Shown here in pieces: positions 1 to 10,873 of a stretch of DNA of 64,000 bases. Under the pieces are notes generated by a model. It did not search any database and was not told the DNA's origin. It was given only the letters and a program-made list of their open reading frames with translations. Source of the DNA: Isochrysis galbana (Eukaryota > Haptophyta > Isochrysidales > Isochrysidaceae); NCBI GenBank assembly GCA_018136815.1, contig CM030944.1, positions 2,519,834 through 2,583,833 on the forward strand, given 5' to 3'. The position numbers were made by a program, and so were the translations under genes. Position 1 is the first letter of the stretch. The number at the start of each line of letters is the position of its first letter.

Positions 1-2
1 CT

Positions 3-2080
3 ATGCACCCTGACATGCATGTGGCGAATGGACACCCATCTTTTCCACCTTTTGAATTGGAGCCACGAGCTGGGATAATGCTCTTGCCTCAGCAGTATCC
101 GCGACAAGTCCACGCCCAAACTCAGAAGACCGTACCGTTCGCGCCGATGCACAGTGCAAGGAGTCACCCCGCAGTTGTCTCCCCTACGGAGAGTTCACAG
201 GGGCAATTCCATCCAATGTACCATTATCCGCAGGCCTCTTCTATGCCACCCTCGTACCCTCCGTCGCCTAGTGATTTTGCCATCGACCAAGAGATGCTAG
301 AGGGCAGCCTCAATAAAAATGATGAGGACTGCATGGCCGTTACTCCGGGCACGCCTGCGCATGGGCATCACGGCTACAGGGACGCCCAACAGAGGCCCAC
401 CAGTTTTCCACGACACGTCCCGTGCCGCTTCTGTCATCGGACGGCGGACAACGACGTCTGTGACCGGATGCTCTTTGTTGAGCAGGGCACCTGGGTCCAT
501 CTCAATTGCCTTTCGTGGTCCTCAGAGTCTCTCGAAACCATTGCTGGAGAGCTGACCAAGGCGCACGCCACGCTGCAACGCTCACGCAAGCTGCAATGCG
601 CCCACTGTGGCGAGATGGGCGCCTCAATAGGTTGCCATGTGTTTCGATGCAAGCGCTCTTTTCATTACCCATGCCTTTCACCGAGTGGCGCGCTCATGCT
701 GGCCGACAAGCGCGTGTATTGTGAAGAGCACCGTGGAGTCAAGGCCGCCTTGCGTGGTATCATTATTGCTGAGGATGCACCAGTCGACCGGCCAGTCTCC
801 GTGCTGCGCAAACGAACGCCCGTTGGCGACTTACCGATGCCGTCTGGCCAATGGCTGCGCGTTGGGGCGCTGACCGTCATCAACCCGGGCCGCTCGCCAG
901 CTCGACCTGGCGATCCCCCCGTCGGATACATTGCATGGCGGCGCCATTGGAGCACTGTTCACGAGCATCAGACGTGCGGCTATGAGCTCAGCATCTGTGC
1001 TCAACACGGCAGCTTCGTTCAGGGCACCTTGACCTTCCGCATCATTTGTGAGCACCAACCTTTGCAACCAATAGAAAGCAGCAGTGCTTTGGGTGCGGTG
1101 CAGCAGCTCTACACCAGGTTGCGCGCTGTGTCGGAACTCCCGCAAAGGCAGCGGGTTGAATACCCATACTCAGCCGCCTACTTCTTCGGCTGGGTCACCG
1201 AGCCCGTGCAGCGAGTCTTGCACGGGTCTGAGGAGGAGCGGCAGCAAGGCGCGGAGGAACGCGTCAAGCACGTCAACCCAAGTGGTTGCGCGCGATCCGA
1301 GCCCGTCAACTGGAGACGGGCCGTCGTGGCCACAGCTGAGTCAGCCGAACTGGCCGCACGCCAGGCGGAGCAGCTCGCTCGTCGCGGCAAGCGCTCGCGC
1401 GCAACTGCAGATGACGAAGTCGACATGCGCTCTCGCGACTTGCTGCCTCCTGGGAATTTTGAAATGCTAAAAAATCTGAATGACACTGCACGCGCCCGCT
1501 TCAAAGTGAAGCGCTCGAATATCCACGGATGGGGGCTCTTCGTGAAAACACCGATCGCAAAGGGCGAAATGCTCATCGAATATCAAGGCTGGGTCGTCCG
1601 CCAGTCGATCGCAGATCGTCTCATGGAGCGATACACGCGTGCAGGGGTCCCCGGTGCTACCGACGGCTCATATATCTTTCGTATTGACGATAACACACAA
1701 GTCGACGCGACGATGGCTGGGAATATGGCCCGCTTCATGAATCACTCTTGTGCGCCCAATGCTTACTCCAAGGTGGTTGAAATCTCGAAAGGTGCACTTG
1801 GCAAGCGCATAGTCGTCTTCGCGCTTCGTGACCTGGAGGTACGCTGAAAACTACTAGTGTGCAACCGTTTAGCCGTTCGATGTTCCATGCTCGCTGCGCT
1901 TGCTCCTCACCCACCTCCCACACCCTCATCTCCGATTTCCTTATCGCCTTCCCTCCGCCGTAACCCCTGGTTCCTTTGCAGGTTGGAGAGGAGCTGCAAT
2001 ACGACTACAAGTTCGCCTTAGGCGGCGATAAGATCACCTGTCATTGCGGCGCGCCAAACTGCTGGGGACGGATGAATTGA
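3..2080 (+). CDS. Trithorax/MLL-type histone H3K4 methyltransferase (SET), 5' end outside window
   Basis: Two exons, 3-1838 and 1982-2080, joined by a GT-AG intron of 143 bp with a pyrimidine-rich acceptor. The SET domain runs unbroken across the junction (..DLE|VGEELQYDY..). Domains in order, numbered from the first Met seen: a Pro/Ser/His-rich region (1-135); an extended PHD finger (about 140-245, Cys/His series starting CRFCHR and ending YCEEH); FYRN (about 285-345, with GYIAWRRHWS); FYRC (about 360-410); SET (about 500-645) with RSNIHGWGLF, FMNHSC and the post-SET cysteines CHCGAPNCWG. This order matches MLL/trithorax H3K4 methyltransferases, which act on nucleosomes. The frame is open to the window edge, so the ATG at 3 may be internal. 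Family assignment is firm; the exact substrate is inferred. Confidence 0.93.
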
Positions 2081-2973
2081 GTGAGCACAGAATCCCCATA
2101 GATGACGCTCTGCACTCTAGACACACTTCGGTGTGCGGCCGCCATGCAACCCGGAGGGCGAGAACTCTCAGCGACTGTCTGATGGGCTATTCGACGATGC
2201 ACGGAAAAAATTGACGAAAGGCGCGTTTTGCGACATGGATGGCTATGCGTACCCCTCAAGTGCCCCAGAGTTGTACCCTTCCCTTTGCAGCGCTCCTAGG
2301 AGGAGTGGGTGACTTCGCGCACCGCGCTTCATTGAGGGCGCAATGCCTTGTAGGCTGAGCTGAATCGGCTCTCGTCATCGTCCTTGATGACCTCGAGCTT
2401 TATGCGTACGTTGGGTGCATCAGGTGCATGATTAGCTCGTGCAAATGGCTCATGTTGCGGTGATTCGCATTTTCGACCCGCCAAAACCACGCATTTGGAG
2501 GGCGGTACACATCGTCAACGTCGCAACCCCTTGGATCCCTTAGAGCGAGGGTCGTATGGATTCGGCGGGCTCCTACTTGCATTCGACAGTCTTGTGACGG
2601 TATCTATAGGAGCTTGTGCAGTCCATTATGGAGTCCATTGAGCAACTTCCTGATAGCTGATAATGTCAAATCAGCTACTCTCACTAGCTAAAAAAACCCG
2701 TAAAATTCTCGCCTCGCGCGGCAGGCGGAGAAGGCTGTGCAGGTTAAGGGGGAGGGGGGCGCGCGTGGTCACCCACGGGTACCTGAGGCGGCGAGGAGGG
2801 CGGCGGAGCCCCAGCGCGTGTGCAGAGCGGGCGGGGGGGGCGGTAAAACCCATCATTTATCATTTTCCTTTTTCCTTCGGAGAACGGTCAAAAAATGTAG
2901 CCCCTCCCCCCAGATGTTTGTAGTTGTAAATCACTATTTGACCGCCCCACACATAACTCTCAACTCACAACTC
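2081..2973. other. Intergenic stretch with a short dispersed repeat
   Basis: Presumed 3' UTR of the SET gene followed by non-coding DNA. A minus-strand stretch at about 2330-2590 gives protein-like fragments but no gene I can support. At 2886-2947 lies a short repeat that begins GGTCAAAAAATGTAGCCC and ends TTTGACCGCCC. A second copy occurs at 42036-42091, and a related end lies near 37285-37310 on the other strand. The inverted GGTCAAA/TTTGACC ends suggest a tiny MITE-like unit. Confidence 0.4.
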
Positions 2974-4544
2974 TGTCGCATTCGCGAATCGACACTCGTT
3001 AGGCTTCGCTCTTCTCTTCGTGGTTCGGTATTTATCGTTATAATTCTCTCGTTCTCGTTCTCGGTCAAAAGCTTCGCTTGGATGCATGGGATCGTGGGTT
3101 GTGGAGCGCCCTCTCTCTTTCTCTCGAAAGAGAAGGGAAGTTTCCCTACCTTTCTTCCTCCCAGGCGCCTCGCAAATAGGATTAATTTGCTATCTCCCCT
3201 GCGTTTCTTTATCTGCTTCAGATTGCAATTAGGTTTAATTTGCGACCTCTTCGTATCTCTCCCTGAGGCACATCGCACTCCTTTCGTCTTATTTGGTAGG
3301 TCTCTTGGAATCCTGCGTAGCAAGATTGCCCCTCGATTCCGTTATGGTGCGATTCCCGTTCCAGACAAGATCGCCGACAGATCGCCCTTTGATCGTCGTC
3401 CGTTGTTGTCTGATCGGAGTGTTTGGGTTTGATTTCAGTCGAGTTATGTGAGAAAGTCGTGGGGCGAGAGTCGGGGTGTTTTCCTGGGTGTCTCTGTCCG
3501 TCGTCCTGTCGTCAGTCGTCATCCGTCGCTCTCGCTCTCGTCGCTCTCGCTCTCGTAACACTCAGACCCTACAATCCCTCTTCGCCTCGCCAGCCCCTGC
3601 CACCACAGCCCTCCTCTCACTCACCCTCACCTCTCGCCGCTCGCTCGATGTCGCTTTCGCCGCCGTCCTCGCCCTCGCTCAAGCCCGCCTGCCCGCCTTC
3701 CTCTGCTGACGGGCTTCAGCCCGTCAGCACCTCCGAACTCGTCTCCTCCGCCGCGCCTGCCGCCGGCATGGCCCCTTCCTCATTGCCCTCCGGCCCTATG
3801 GGCCATCACAATTCGTCAGGTGTAGAATCCTATCCGGTGCGTCCCGCGCTGGACGTCTCAATGGGGGTCACCCCCACCTCTGCAGAGTCGGGCACCATGC
3901 CTGCCCTGCCTCCTTCCTCCTCTCCGGATGGGCATCCACCACCACCTTCACAGGGGGAGATGATGCCCTCCCTTCCCTCGCCTCCTGATCTCTCTGCGGT
4001 CCCCCCACCATCATCTCCGCCATCGCCGCCGGAACCCACGGGAGACGGGTCCAAGCCCGAGTCTTTCCAGGGTGAGGATAATCCTCTGGAAGGATTCCTC
4101 CCCTCTTCTCGCGCATGCCTCGAGGCACCGCCACCCCTGCCATCGGACTCGGAGGCCGCCTACGAGCCCTATCATTCCTCGCTCGAACGCCTCTCGGTCG
4201 CCTCGGTCGCCCCAAGTCAGCCGTCTCGTTGTGGAGAGGCCCCGGGCCTGCTGCCCGACTCCCTTCTTCATCTCTCTCCTTCTCCACCGTCTGCTACGGC
4301 CCCGCCGCCAACCTCCTCGGCTTCACCGGGGCTCAACCCCGTCGAGCTGCGCTACATCGAGCTTATGCAGGCCATGGCAGCCCAATTCTCTCAGCAGCTC
4401 GCCGCGGTCACCAACGCGATCGAACGGGGCCGACTCCCTACTACTCCTGCCCCAGTCCAGGCAACCAGCCCGCCTCCACCTGCGGTCATTGCGTTGGTCA
4501 TTACGTTTGTAATCGCAGCGCCCACCGCTATGTTGTATGTTTAA
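2974..4544 (+). mobile_element. LTR-retrotransposon-like fossil, copy 1 (5' end plus Gag-like ORF)
   Basis: Sequence from TGTCGCATTCGCGAATCGACA onward is repeated with high identity at 49126-50849. In that second copy it is preceded by a polypurine run (AGCAGGGGGG), as an LTR start would be. About 620 bp of LTR-like, TC-rich DNA is followed by an ORF beginning MSLSPPSSPSLKP. The two copies stop matching near 3830. Family (Gypsy or Copia) is not determined because no pol domain is present. Only part of an element remains here. Confidence 0.55.
3648..4544 (+). CDS. Pro/Ser-rich Gag-like ORF of the LTR-like fossil
   Basis: An open frame of 298 codons inside the repeat. It is rich in Pro and Ser, with an amphipathic stretch near the end (ELMQAMAAQFSQQLAAVTNA) of the kind seen in N-terminal Gag regions, and a hydrophobic C-terminus. 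The first 60 or so codons are shared with the second copy at 50675. No zinc knuckle or protease is visible. Gag identity is inferred from position and composition only; it could be another accessory protein of the element. Confidence 0.35.
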   Translation: MSLSPPSSPSLKPACPPSSADGLQPVSTSELVSSAAPAAGMAPSSLPSGPMGHHNSSGVESYPVRPALDVSMGVTPTSAESGTMPALPPSSSPDGHPPPPSQGEMMPSLPSPPDLSAVPPPSSPPSPPEPTGDGSKPESFQGEDNPLEGFLPSSRACLEAPPPLPSDSEAAYEPYHSSLERLSVASVAPSQPSRCGEAPGLLPDSLLHLSPSPPSATAPPPTSSASPGLNPVELRYIELMQAMAAQFSQQLAAVTNAIERGRLPTTPAPVQATSPPPPAVIALVITFVIAAPTAMLYV

Positions 4545-5194
4545 ACGCATCGAGAAAATTCAACCTACACACCAAGTCTCCACTTTTATCGTACCCTTTC
4601 AACATGCAATGCCTGGATAGCAGGATCTTTAGAGCCAGCGCGGGGGGTGCATCGCCCAGGCGCAGCTCTGGTATGCGCGCGTCTTCAACTCCACCTTCGT
4701 CCTGCCAACGGAAGTGTGACGCGCGTCGTCCAATATTTTCCGACGCTTTAACCAGTAATGGGCAACTCCGCCGGGCGAATCGACAATCACGGCTTCGGAA
4801 TCGGCAAGTATGACGTCGACAAACAAGACCCCAAGAATGCACAGGTTATCGCGGGATGCAAAATGACCATCTTCTCCGAGGCCGGCTAACGGCCCGTCGA
4901 TGCTCAGCTCAGAAGACGTGCGGTGGGAAGACGTCGACCTACAGGCGATCGGGTGGACTCAACACTCAACCAGTGCGCTCCCTAAAAATCGAGTGTCATC
5001 CGGATTCGGCAGCGGCCAAACGAAAAGACAAATTTCAAGCTGAAGTAACTAAAATATTCGCAAAGGGAGCCGCATTTTTGCTAGGAGCCATCGTGCTCGC
5101 AGTATTTGTAATCATTCTCTTGTTCAAATTACTCAACAAGCGGTCCACCGAAAATAATCCAAAGGGACACGATGCCGCGCCACAGGCTAAATAA
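4545..5194 (+). other. Possible remnant of a small secreted/membrane protein gene
   Basis: The last segment of an open frame (4856-5194) encodes a convincing single transmembrane helix (GAAFLLGAIVLAVFVIILLF) followed by a basic, polar tail ending KGHDAAPQAK. Just upstream, in another frame, a short segment reads GFGIGKYDVDKQDP..CKMTIFSEAG, which faintly resembles a beta/gamma-crystallin strand. The pieces lie in different frames and I do not join them. A degenerate gene, an intron-containing gene, or chance are all possible. The minus strand here also has open, protein-like stretches. Confidence 0.25.
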
Positions 5195-5891
5195 AAAGAG
5201 AACTCCAACAATCCGCACGGGGAATGTTCATGTGAATACTTCATCTCTAGTCGCTTCAACTGGTGGTGCAGGCACACACCCCGTCGCAATGACCTTCCTT
5301 TCCTTGTTAACGGCGTGGAAATGGAAACGGTGTAGCCTGCCAAAGGGTAAGTCCTCACCTCAAGAGGGCAGCAGATGATTAATTCGATGCGTAGGCCATA
5401 ACACTAAAGACGTGACGTCCGGCGGACGACACGCACCCCGCACACCACCGAGTGGTCGTCGCCCGCCGACTGTGAAGTACATCACCACCTCGCCGACCGG
5501 CGCGGTTCCCGCCGGGCAGTGCCTGGACACCTCCGCCGCCACGTCGATGAGCACGATGTTCCAAGGCTCGACCATCGGCGCAAATGCCGCGGAGATCCCG
5601 TTTGTACTATAATAAGGGGGTCCTTTAAGTAGAACTTATACCGTCCACATGGGGGGCACTTGCGAAAAAAACAACCAAACCTGAGGTTGCACCCTCTGAA
5701 CGCACCTCCCCCCTGTGCATGACCCAAGCGGAAAATACAGCGCCACAAACGAGAGACAACTTGACAATGACGAGACAACCGCGTCCATAAGACGTCTTGA
5801 CGGGCCACCCGGAGGCACAGGAGGAAGGAGAGAACAGACCACCGGGGGCCGGTACACCCCGCCCAACCCGGCCCCCGCCGAGATGTTATTA

Positions 5892-5922
<31 letters not shown>

Positions 5923-5960
5923 GCTCGTCTAAATCCTACCGCTCGGCGCCGTCCGTGGAA
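5195..5960. other. Intergenic/5' region of the thioesterase gene, with a 29-bp poly-G run
   Basis: Weak open frames on both strands near 5410-5600 have no recognisable domain. A run of 29 consecutive G lies at 5893-5921, immediately upstream of the thioesterase start. The thioesterase frame is open through it, but the conserved protein begins after it. Confidence 0.5.
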
Positions 5961-6908
5961 ATGGCGTCGCTGATGACAATGCTCTCGCTCTCGGCGTCGT
6001 CGCTGAGCGACGGGCCGTCGTATGCAGGCGACGGGTGGGATCCATCTATGATTACAACGCCACTCCCACCCAAGCCGCAAGCGCTACCCTCCGTCGTCGC
6101 TCACGGGATGGGGGACAGCTGCTTCAACCCAGGGATGAAGTCGATCACACAGCAGGTGGCTGCCTCACTGGGAACCTACGCCACGTGCGTGCCGACGGGC
6201 AATGCGCTGACGGATACGACCAACGGATTCCTCATGACGATGGAACGCAATGTCGACCTCTTCGCTCACAATATAAGGCAGGACCCGCGGCTCAATGCTG
6301 GCTTCAACTGTGTCGGTTTCTCGCAGGGCAATCTGCTCTGCAGAGGATACATCCACAAGTACAACAACCCGCCAGTGCGCAACTTCCTTTCCGTTCACGG
6401 CACCGTTTCCGGTGTCGCTGGTTTCCCTCGCTGCGACCCGTCTGGGCTACTTGGGCCCGTATGCAAGCCCCTCGAGGAGCTCGTCGGAGACATCGCCTAC
6501 ACATCAGCAACACAGGCTTTACTCTTCCAGATCGATTACTTCCGAGACCCCATGCGCGTGGCCACCGATGCGTACAAAACCTTCTCGCAACTCGCCCAGT
6601 GGAACAATGAGGGAATGCATGTCAACGAGACTTTCAAGGCCAACTTTGTAAAGGTGGAGCGTTTCATCATGGTGAAGGCAGAGAAGGACACAATGGTCTA
6701 TCCCAACGAGGGTGAACACTGGGGCCACTTTGCTGACGGCAGCCTTAGCAAGGTCTTACCCATGCGCGAGACCTCTTGGTACAAACTTGATCTGTTTGGC
6801 CTGAAAACCGTTGATTTGGCAGGAAAGATACTTTTCAATACCACGGCAGGCGACCATCTAGACTTCACGCGTGAGGAGCTCAACGGGTGGCTTCAGCTTT
6901 TTGTTTAA
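5961..6908 (+). CDS. Palmitoyl-protein thioesterase (PPT1 family)
   Basis: Single exon, 315 aa from the Met at 5961, close to the roughly 306 aa of animal PPT1. The enzyme removes palmitate from S-acylated proteins in the lysosome or vacuole. Visible family marks: VVAHGMGDSCFNPG near the start of the fold; the nucleophile elbow GFSQG; SVHGTVSGVAGFPRC; the acidic-residue region MVKAEKDTMVYP; QIDYFRDP; and the catalytic His in GDHLDF near the C-terminus. The start at 5961 is chosen because the frame upstream crosses a poly-G run and has no homology; a hydrophobic N-terminus (MASLMTMLSLSASSLS) fits a signal peptide. No introns are visible. Assignment is strong; cellular location is inferred. Confidence 0.9.
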   Translation: MASLMTMLSLSASSLSDGPSYAGDGWDPSMITTPLPPKPQALPSVVAHGMGDSCFNPGMKSITQQVAASLGTYATCVPTGNALTDTTNGFLMTMERNVDLFAHNIRQDPRLNAGFNCVGFSQGNLLCRGYIHKYNNPPVRNFLSVHGTVSGVAGFPRCDPSGLLGPVCKPLEELVGDIAYTSATQALLFQIDYFRDPMRVATDAYKTFSQLAQWNNEGMHVNETFKANFVKVERFIMVKAEKDTMVYPNEGEHWGHFADGSLSKVLPMRETSWYKLDLFGLKTVDLAGKILFNTTAGDHLDFTREELNGWLQLFV

Positions 6909-7677
6909 ATGCTCCCTAACTTCAAGAAAATTCTCCATTTGACCGTGCACCGCCAGTGTTGACTTATATCATGCACAGTATGACCATGTGGTTTCAGGTG
7001 CTGCGTCCGAGTATTCGGAAGGACTTCTGCTAGACTTCTTCATGAGACTATCACTGTAGACAAGTGGCTTCTTTTTCGTCTTTGGTGCCTTTTGCGATTG
7101 CGATGGCAGTAGATTGCGGGTGCTAATTGGTGGTACAGACCATTTATGTATTGGATTGCTTCAAGCTAAGTTGATACTTATCAGTTATCATTTGCAGGGG
7201 GGGGGGGGGCACACGCTCACTTTTCCGACTCTCCCTGATGACGCAAGCGAACCACACACACCCTCCACCCTCTCCTGCATGCGCGATGGCCCACTTGGCA
7301 TACAAATGATAGCATAAGAGAAAGCGCCAACTAGCTAAGCATTAGTGCGCCTCGGAGCTCGTTGATGCCGAGCGACTTGAGCTCCGAGTACTTGCTACTT
7401 GCGCTTGAGTACGGCGGCGGCGATACGCACACCCTCCGCCGCCTTAGCGTCCGCCTTCTGCTGCTTGCTGCTCCTTGCCCGCCCGCCAGCTTCTCGCTTC
7501 TCGCGTCCCTTGCTGCTCCGCCCGCGTGATCATGATCTTACCGGACTTGATGCGCTGTTGTTTCATCGTCAGTCACTGCCCGAGCCGCGCCTCTCGCCAA
7601 GCGGTCAAGCGATACGAAACACGAAATACCGCCTCAACCGTGAGATGATCATTTTTACCCCTCCCCTCATAAATCAT
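6909..7677. other. Intergenic, no supported gene
   Basis: Presumed 3' UTR of the thioesterase gene, then AT-richer DNA with a G run at 7197-7210. A minus-strand Lys/Arg/Ala-rich reading at 7390-7600 was noted but cannot be supported as a gene. Confidence 0.4.
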
Positions 7678-7860
7678 AAAAACATAAAAAACTTCTTAAC
7701 ATTCTCGCCGCGCGCGCGACACTGCACCTTAACTATGCAGCCACGCCCGCTACTCTCGCCCCCCCTCCACCTGCCTTGCGGCCCGTCCCTAGTGCGCTAC
7801 CTAGGGGCTGGGTGTATGGGGTTTCTTGCAGCAGACGGCGTGTTCCGGTGTCAAGCGCCT
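7678..7860 (-). mobile_element. LINE 3'-tail fragment (tail family 1)
   Basis: After an A-rich stretch, the sequence CTTCTTAACATTCTCGCCGC starts a segment that also occurs at 14359-14530 and 48306-48500. In the 14.3-kb copy it is the 3' UTR of a minus-strand LINE ORF, so this piece is the 3' end of a minus-oriented LINE. Shared landmarks are CTTGCGGC(T/C)CGTCCC and CTAGGGGCTGGGTG. It abuts plus-strand LINE coding sequence, so two LINEs are juxtaposed here. Confidence 0.6.
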
Positions 7861-7899
7861 CGCCGACGGCAGGTGCGTACCCAGTTTGTTGTTTGTCGC

Positions 7900-8727
7900 T
7901 TGTCGGGCGAGTGCAGAGGCAGGAAGCTGGACAGAATTCGCGAGCTTAACGCTGAGATAGACACGATCAGGAAAAGGTCCAGGCCTACGAACAAAGAGAG
8001 CTTCGACTCCCTCAAACAGGAGGAAAGAATGACGAAAGAGTTCTTCCAAAAGTTCCAATCACGGGCATCCAATAGCGCCATCCCGGAACTGTACGTTACG
8101 GGCGACTGGAACGCCCCGGAACACGATGTGAGAGACGCCTCCTCGTCCGTCCTCCGTCCCCGTTCTCGTGCTGCTGCGCCCCGTGATGGCTGAGTGTGCG
8201 CCCATGTCTTCGTCGGCCCCGTCCCCGCACGCTTCCCCGGCTCCCCATTGTTCACCCCCCATGCTCCAGTCGGGCCCTACATCTCATGTTACAGTTCATC
8301 CTCCACTCACACCCAGTCGCACCACAGCCACAGCTCCACACGATCCGCAACAAGCCAATTCGCCGACGACACGCAACTTCTAACGGCCGACTACGGCAGT
8401 ACGGCAGTATGCAGTATGGCACGCTCTCTCGAATGGGTAGAGAGATACGCGGCAGCCTCATGCGGCAAGCCCAACGACCAAAAATACGAAGGATTAAGAA
8501 TGGGTTCCCTGAAGAGGAAGCGCCCGCCCGCCAGATTCCAAAGATACAAGTGGCTGAAACGTAGCGAATACGCGACTATACTGGGAGTCCCGCTGGGAGG
8601 GCCCCAAGCCATAAAAGGCTTCTGGCGAAAACTAGCCGACAAAATAGAGAAAAAGGTCAACACATATGCACCAATCACTAGCAACCTATCCGTACATGGC
8701 AAAACGAAAGTAGCCAACTTCCTCATA
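7900..8727 (+). mobile_element. LINE (L1/Tx1-like) ORF2 fragments: linker and reverse-transcriptase palm
   Basis: Two blocks of ORF2. The first (about 7910-8135) reads as the connector between endonuclease and RT (ERMTKEFFQKFQSRASNS, AIPELYVTGDW). The second (about 8330-8727) carries the RT catalytic motif FADDTQLL and the following KYEGLRMGS..ILGVPLGGP block (the KTE..LG(V/I).LG motif of non-LTR RTs), then KGFWRKLADKIEKKV. The endonuclease and the fingers part of RT are missing or shrunken. The ORF is cut at 8728, where the Copia fossil begins; the LINE C-terminal segment reappears at 10229. Clearly inactive. Confidence 0.8.
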
Positions 8728-10070
8728 TAAAGGGGGAGCATTCCACGCGACACACTCTATTCTTGGAGCGTGTCTCGGGAACACTCTCCTCACTATGCGG
8801 TGCGCTCTATTCTAAGAGCGCCCCCTCCCCTTTCCCGCCCCGCTCCTCGCTCCCTTCCCTCTCTTCCCTTCCTCCCCGGTTCCCTCGCGTGCGGCTCCAA
8901 GCCTGGATCTCTTCCTTCCCTCCCTCCCATGCAACCCCAGCGGTTCCTTTGGTTCCCCCCGAGCGCGACGTCGGCATAACCTACGGCGGCATAACCCTCT
9001 CCACCTCGCCTCGCTTCTCAGCCGCCATCGCCGCCCACGTCGACCTCTCCGAGCCCGCCCCAGCCACTCTCGAGGCCCTCGCCGACGCCACTTGGGGCGA
9101 CCGCAACCTCTACGGCATCCTCCTCACCTTCGGCGGCGGCGCCATCCTCCATCAGACCAAGAAGCTAGCGCTCCTCGTCGACTCCTCCATGGAGGCCGAA
9201 GGCATCGCCTCCTCCAAGGCCGGCGAGTGCGTCTCGTACGCCCGCGAAGTGCTTCGAGCCCTCGGCGTCCCACTCGACGCTCCCACTCTCGTCGGCACGG
9301 ACAACCTGGCCAACATGCGAGTGGGCTCCCTCCGCTCCGCACCCACCCGGGCCCGCCACTTCATGCGCCGCTACCACGCTCTCCTTCAGCGTGTAGCCGC
9401 CGGCGAAGTCGCCCTCCGCCACGTCAACACCGAACATATGGCAGCCGACTTCCTCACGAAATGGCTCCCCAAGAAGAAAGTCGACGCCTGCGTCCGCTAC
9501 GCCACCAATTCGTGGGCACACGTCGCAACCTGACAGCCCTTCTCCCTCCCCCTTCCCCTCCTGCGCACTGCTCGCTCCCCCGGTCTTCGTTTCTCGCAGT
9601 GGGGGGGGTGTTGTGGGTAAGGGGGAGCATTCCACGCGACACACTCTATTCTTGGAGCGTGTCTCGGGAACACTCTCCTCACTATGCGGTGCGCTCTATT
9701 CTAAGAGCGCCCCCTCCCCTTTCCCGCCCCGCTCCTCGCTCCCTTCCCTCTCTTCCCTTCCTCCCCGGTTCCCTCGCGTGCGGCTCCAAGCCTGGATCTC
9801 TTCCTTCCCTCCCTCCCATGCAACCCCAGCGGTTCCTTTGGTTCCCCCCGCTCCGACGAGACTCGGAGTCCCGTGCGCTCGCCCCTCCCTTCGATCGTCC
9901 GACGCCCGGTCCCCCCCTTCTTTCCATTAGTCTTTCCCTTGTTCCTAGAGTTTCCCGCGTCCCCTCCCCGGTTCTCTCCCTTAGGTTTCGCCCTTTTGTT
10001 GTTTCTGGCGCGCTCGCTCGGAAGCAGTCCCTCCGTGTCCACTCCTCGTGTGCTCTACCCCGCCCCACTC
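8728..10070 (+). mobile_element. Ty1/Copia LTR-retrotransposon fossil inserted in a LINE
   Basis: Two direct repeats of about 225 bp (about 8732-8958 and 9621-9849) that look identical by eye flank a short internal part. The internal part encodes only the C-terminal RNase H of a Copia polyprotein (8960-9533: GGGAILHQTKKLALLVDSS, MEAEGIASSKAGE, TDNLANM, ADFLTKWL). A polypurine tract (GTGGGGGGGG) precedes the downstream LTR, which begins TGTTGTGGG at 9609 and continues past the repeat to roughly 10070; its exact right end is not certain. The element is heavily reduced and non-functional. The close LTR match suggests a young insertion. It separates two parts of a LINE. Confidence 0.8.
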
Positions 10071-10228
10071 GTTGTCATGCTCCCCGCCCCTTCCGTCGTA
10101 CCATGTAATAGGACCTCTGAACTCACTCCCGCATCGCTGTCACGCTCACCCTCGCCCTCCATCCATCACAATGCTCAAGTTCAAGCACAGCCACAAGCAC
10201 CTCACACACTCACCAACACAGCCACTCT

Positions 10229-10873
10229 CACACCACTCCACACACCACAAGACTTCTACAGAATACACTATGACGGCATTGAATTCGCGGAGGAATCAGT
10301 GCTCATAAGAACGCTAGACAGGTACACAACACTGAGCAAGGCGCTGATGTATGCAAACACAACAGACTCGGCCAGGACCGCCCAGGCGGGGTTGGGCAGA
10401 CAGCCGAAGAAGAGAATCGACATGAACGATATACACCCAATATTCAAGATAGGAGCAAAAGGAAAGCTGGAACCTAGCTTGGAACTAAGAGCGCTGACCA
10501 CCTCGCTGGGGGTGGCACATATATTAGCCGAGAGACCCGACCCAGAACATAATTGAGACGAGCGTCACCGCGGCGAGACTAATACCCATAGGAACAACCG
10601 ACCGACCAAAAAGTGCGAGGGAGACGCAACAGCCCGGCCACGGGCCGCAAAACCACATCAGATTATCAGCAGGCCTGCCCGGAGCCCGCGCACTGAACCA
10701 GGCTCGCGGTAGTGCACCCGAGCCGCACCCCGGATACCAAAGACAAAGGACTGAAGGGGGGAAGGGGAGGAGGCGGAAAGAAGGGAAGTTAAGGGCGATG
10801 TCGGGAGGAATGGGGAAAATACCCTAGTATATAGTAGGTGTGTAGCCCAGAATCTTCAGATGTTTTTTTTCCG
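10229..10873 (+). mobile_element. LINE ORF2 C-terminus and 3' UTR (tail family 2)
   Basis: From DFYRIHYDGIEFAEESVLIR onward the frame to 10556 aligns, block by block, with the C-terminus of the minus-strand LINE at 14675-15463 (DFYKVEFENHTFHHVPVIER..). The shared order of motifs and similar C-terminal length show that both are ends of the same class of LINE polyprotein. The 3' UTR (10557-10870) ends in GTGTAGCCCAGAATCTTCAG followed by eight T. The same tail, as a cleaner hairpin, occurs at 38174-38216. The central ORF2 is missing upstream. Confidence 0.7.

Noticed and set aside
4629-4960. Minus-strand protein-like reading (FVDVILADSEAVIVDSPGGV)
   Set aside because: The plus strand is equally open here, and neither gives a complete domain; not enough to call a gene.
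5715-5960. N-terminal extension of the thioesterase from 5715
   Set aside because: It would translate the 29-bp G run into poly-Gly and has no family similarity; the Met at 5961 gives the normal PPT1 length.
8763-9533. Treating the whole 256-codon frame as a host gene
   Set aside because: The first third is LTR sequence and the rest is Copia RNase H; it belongs to the fossil element.
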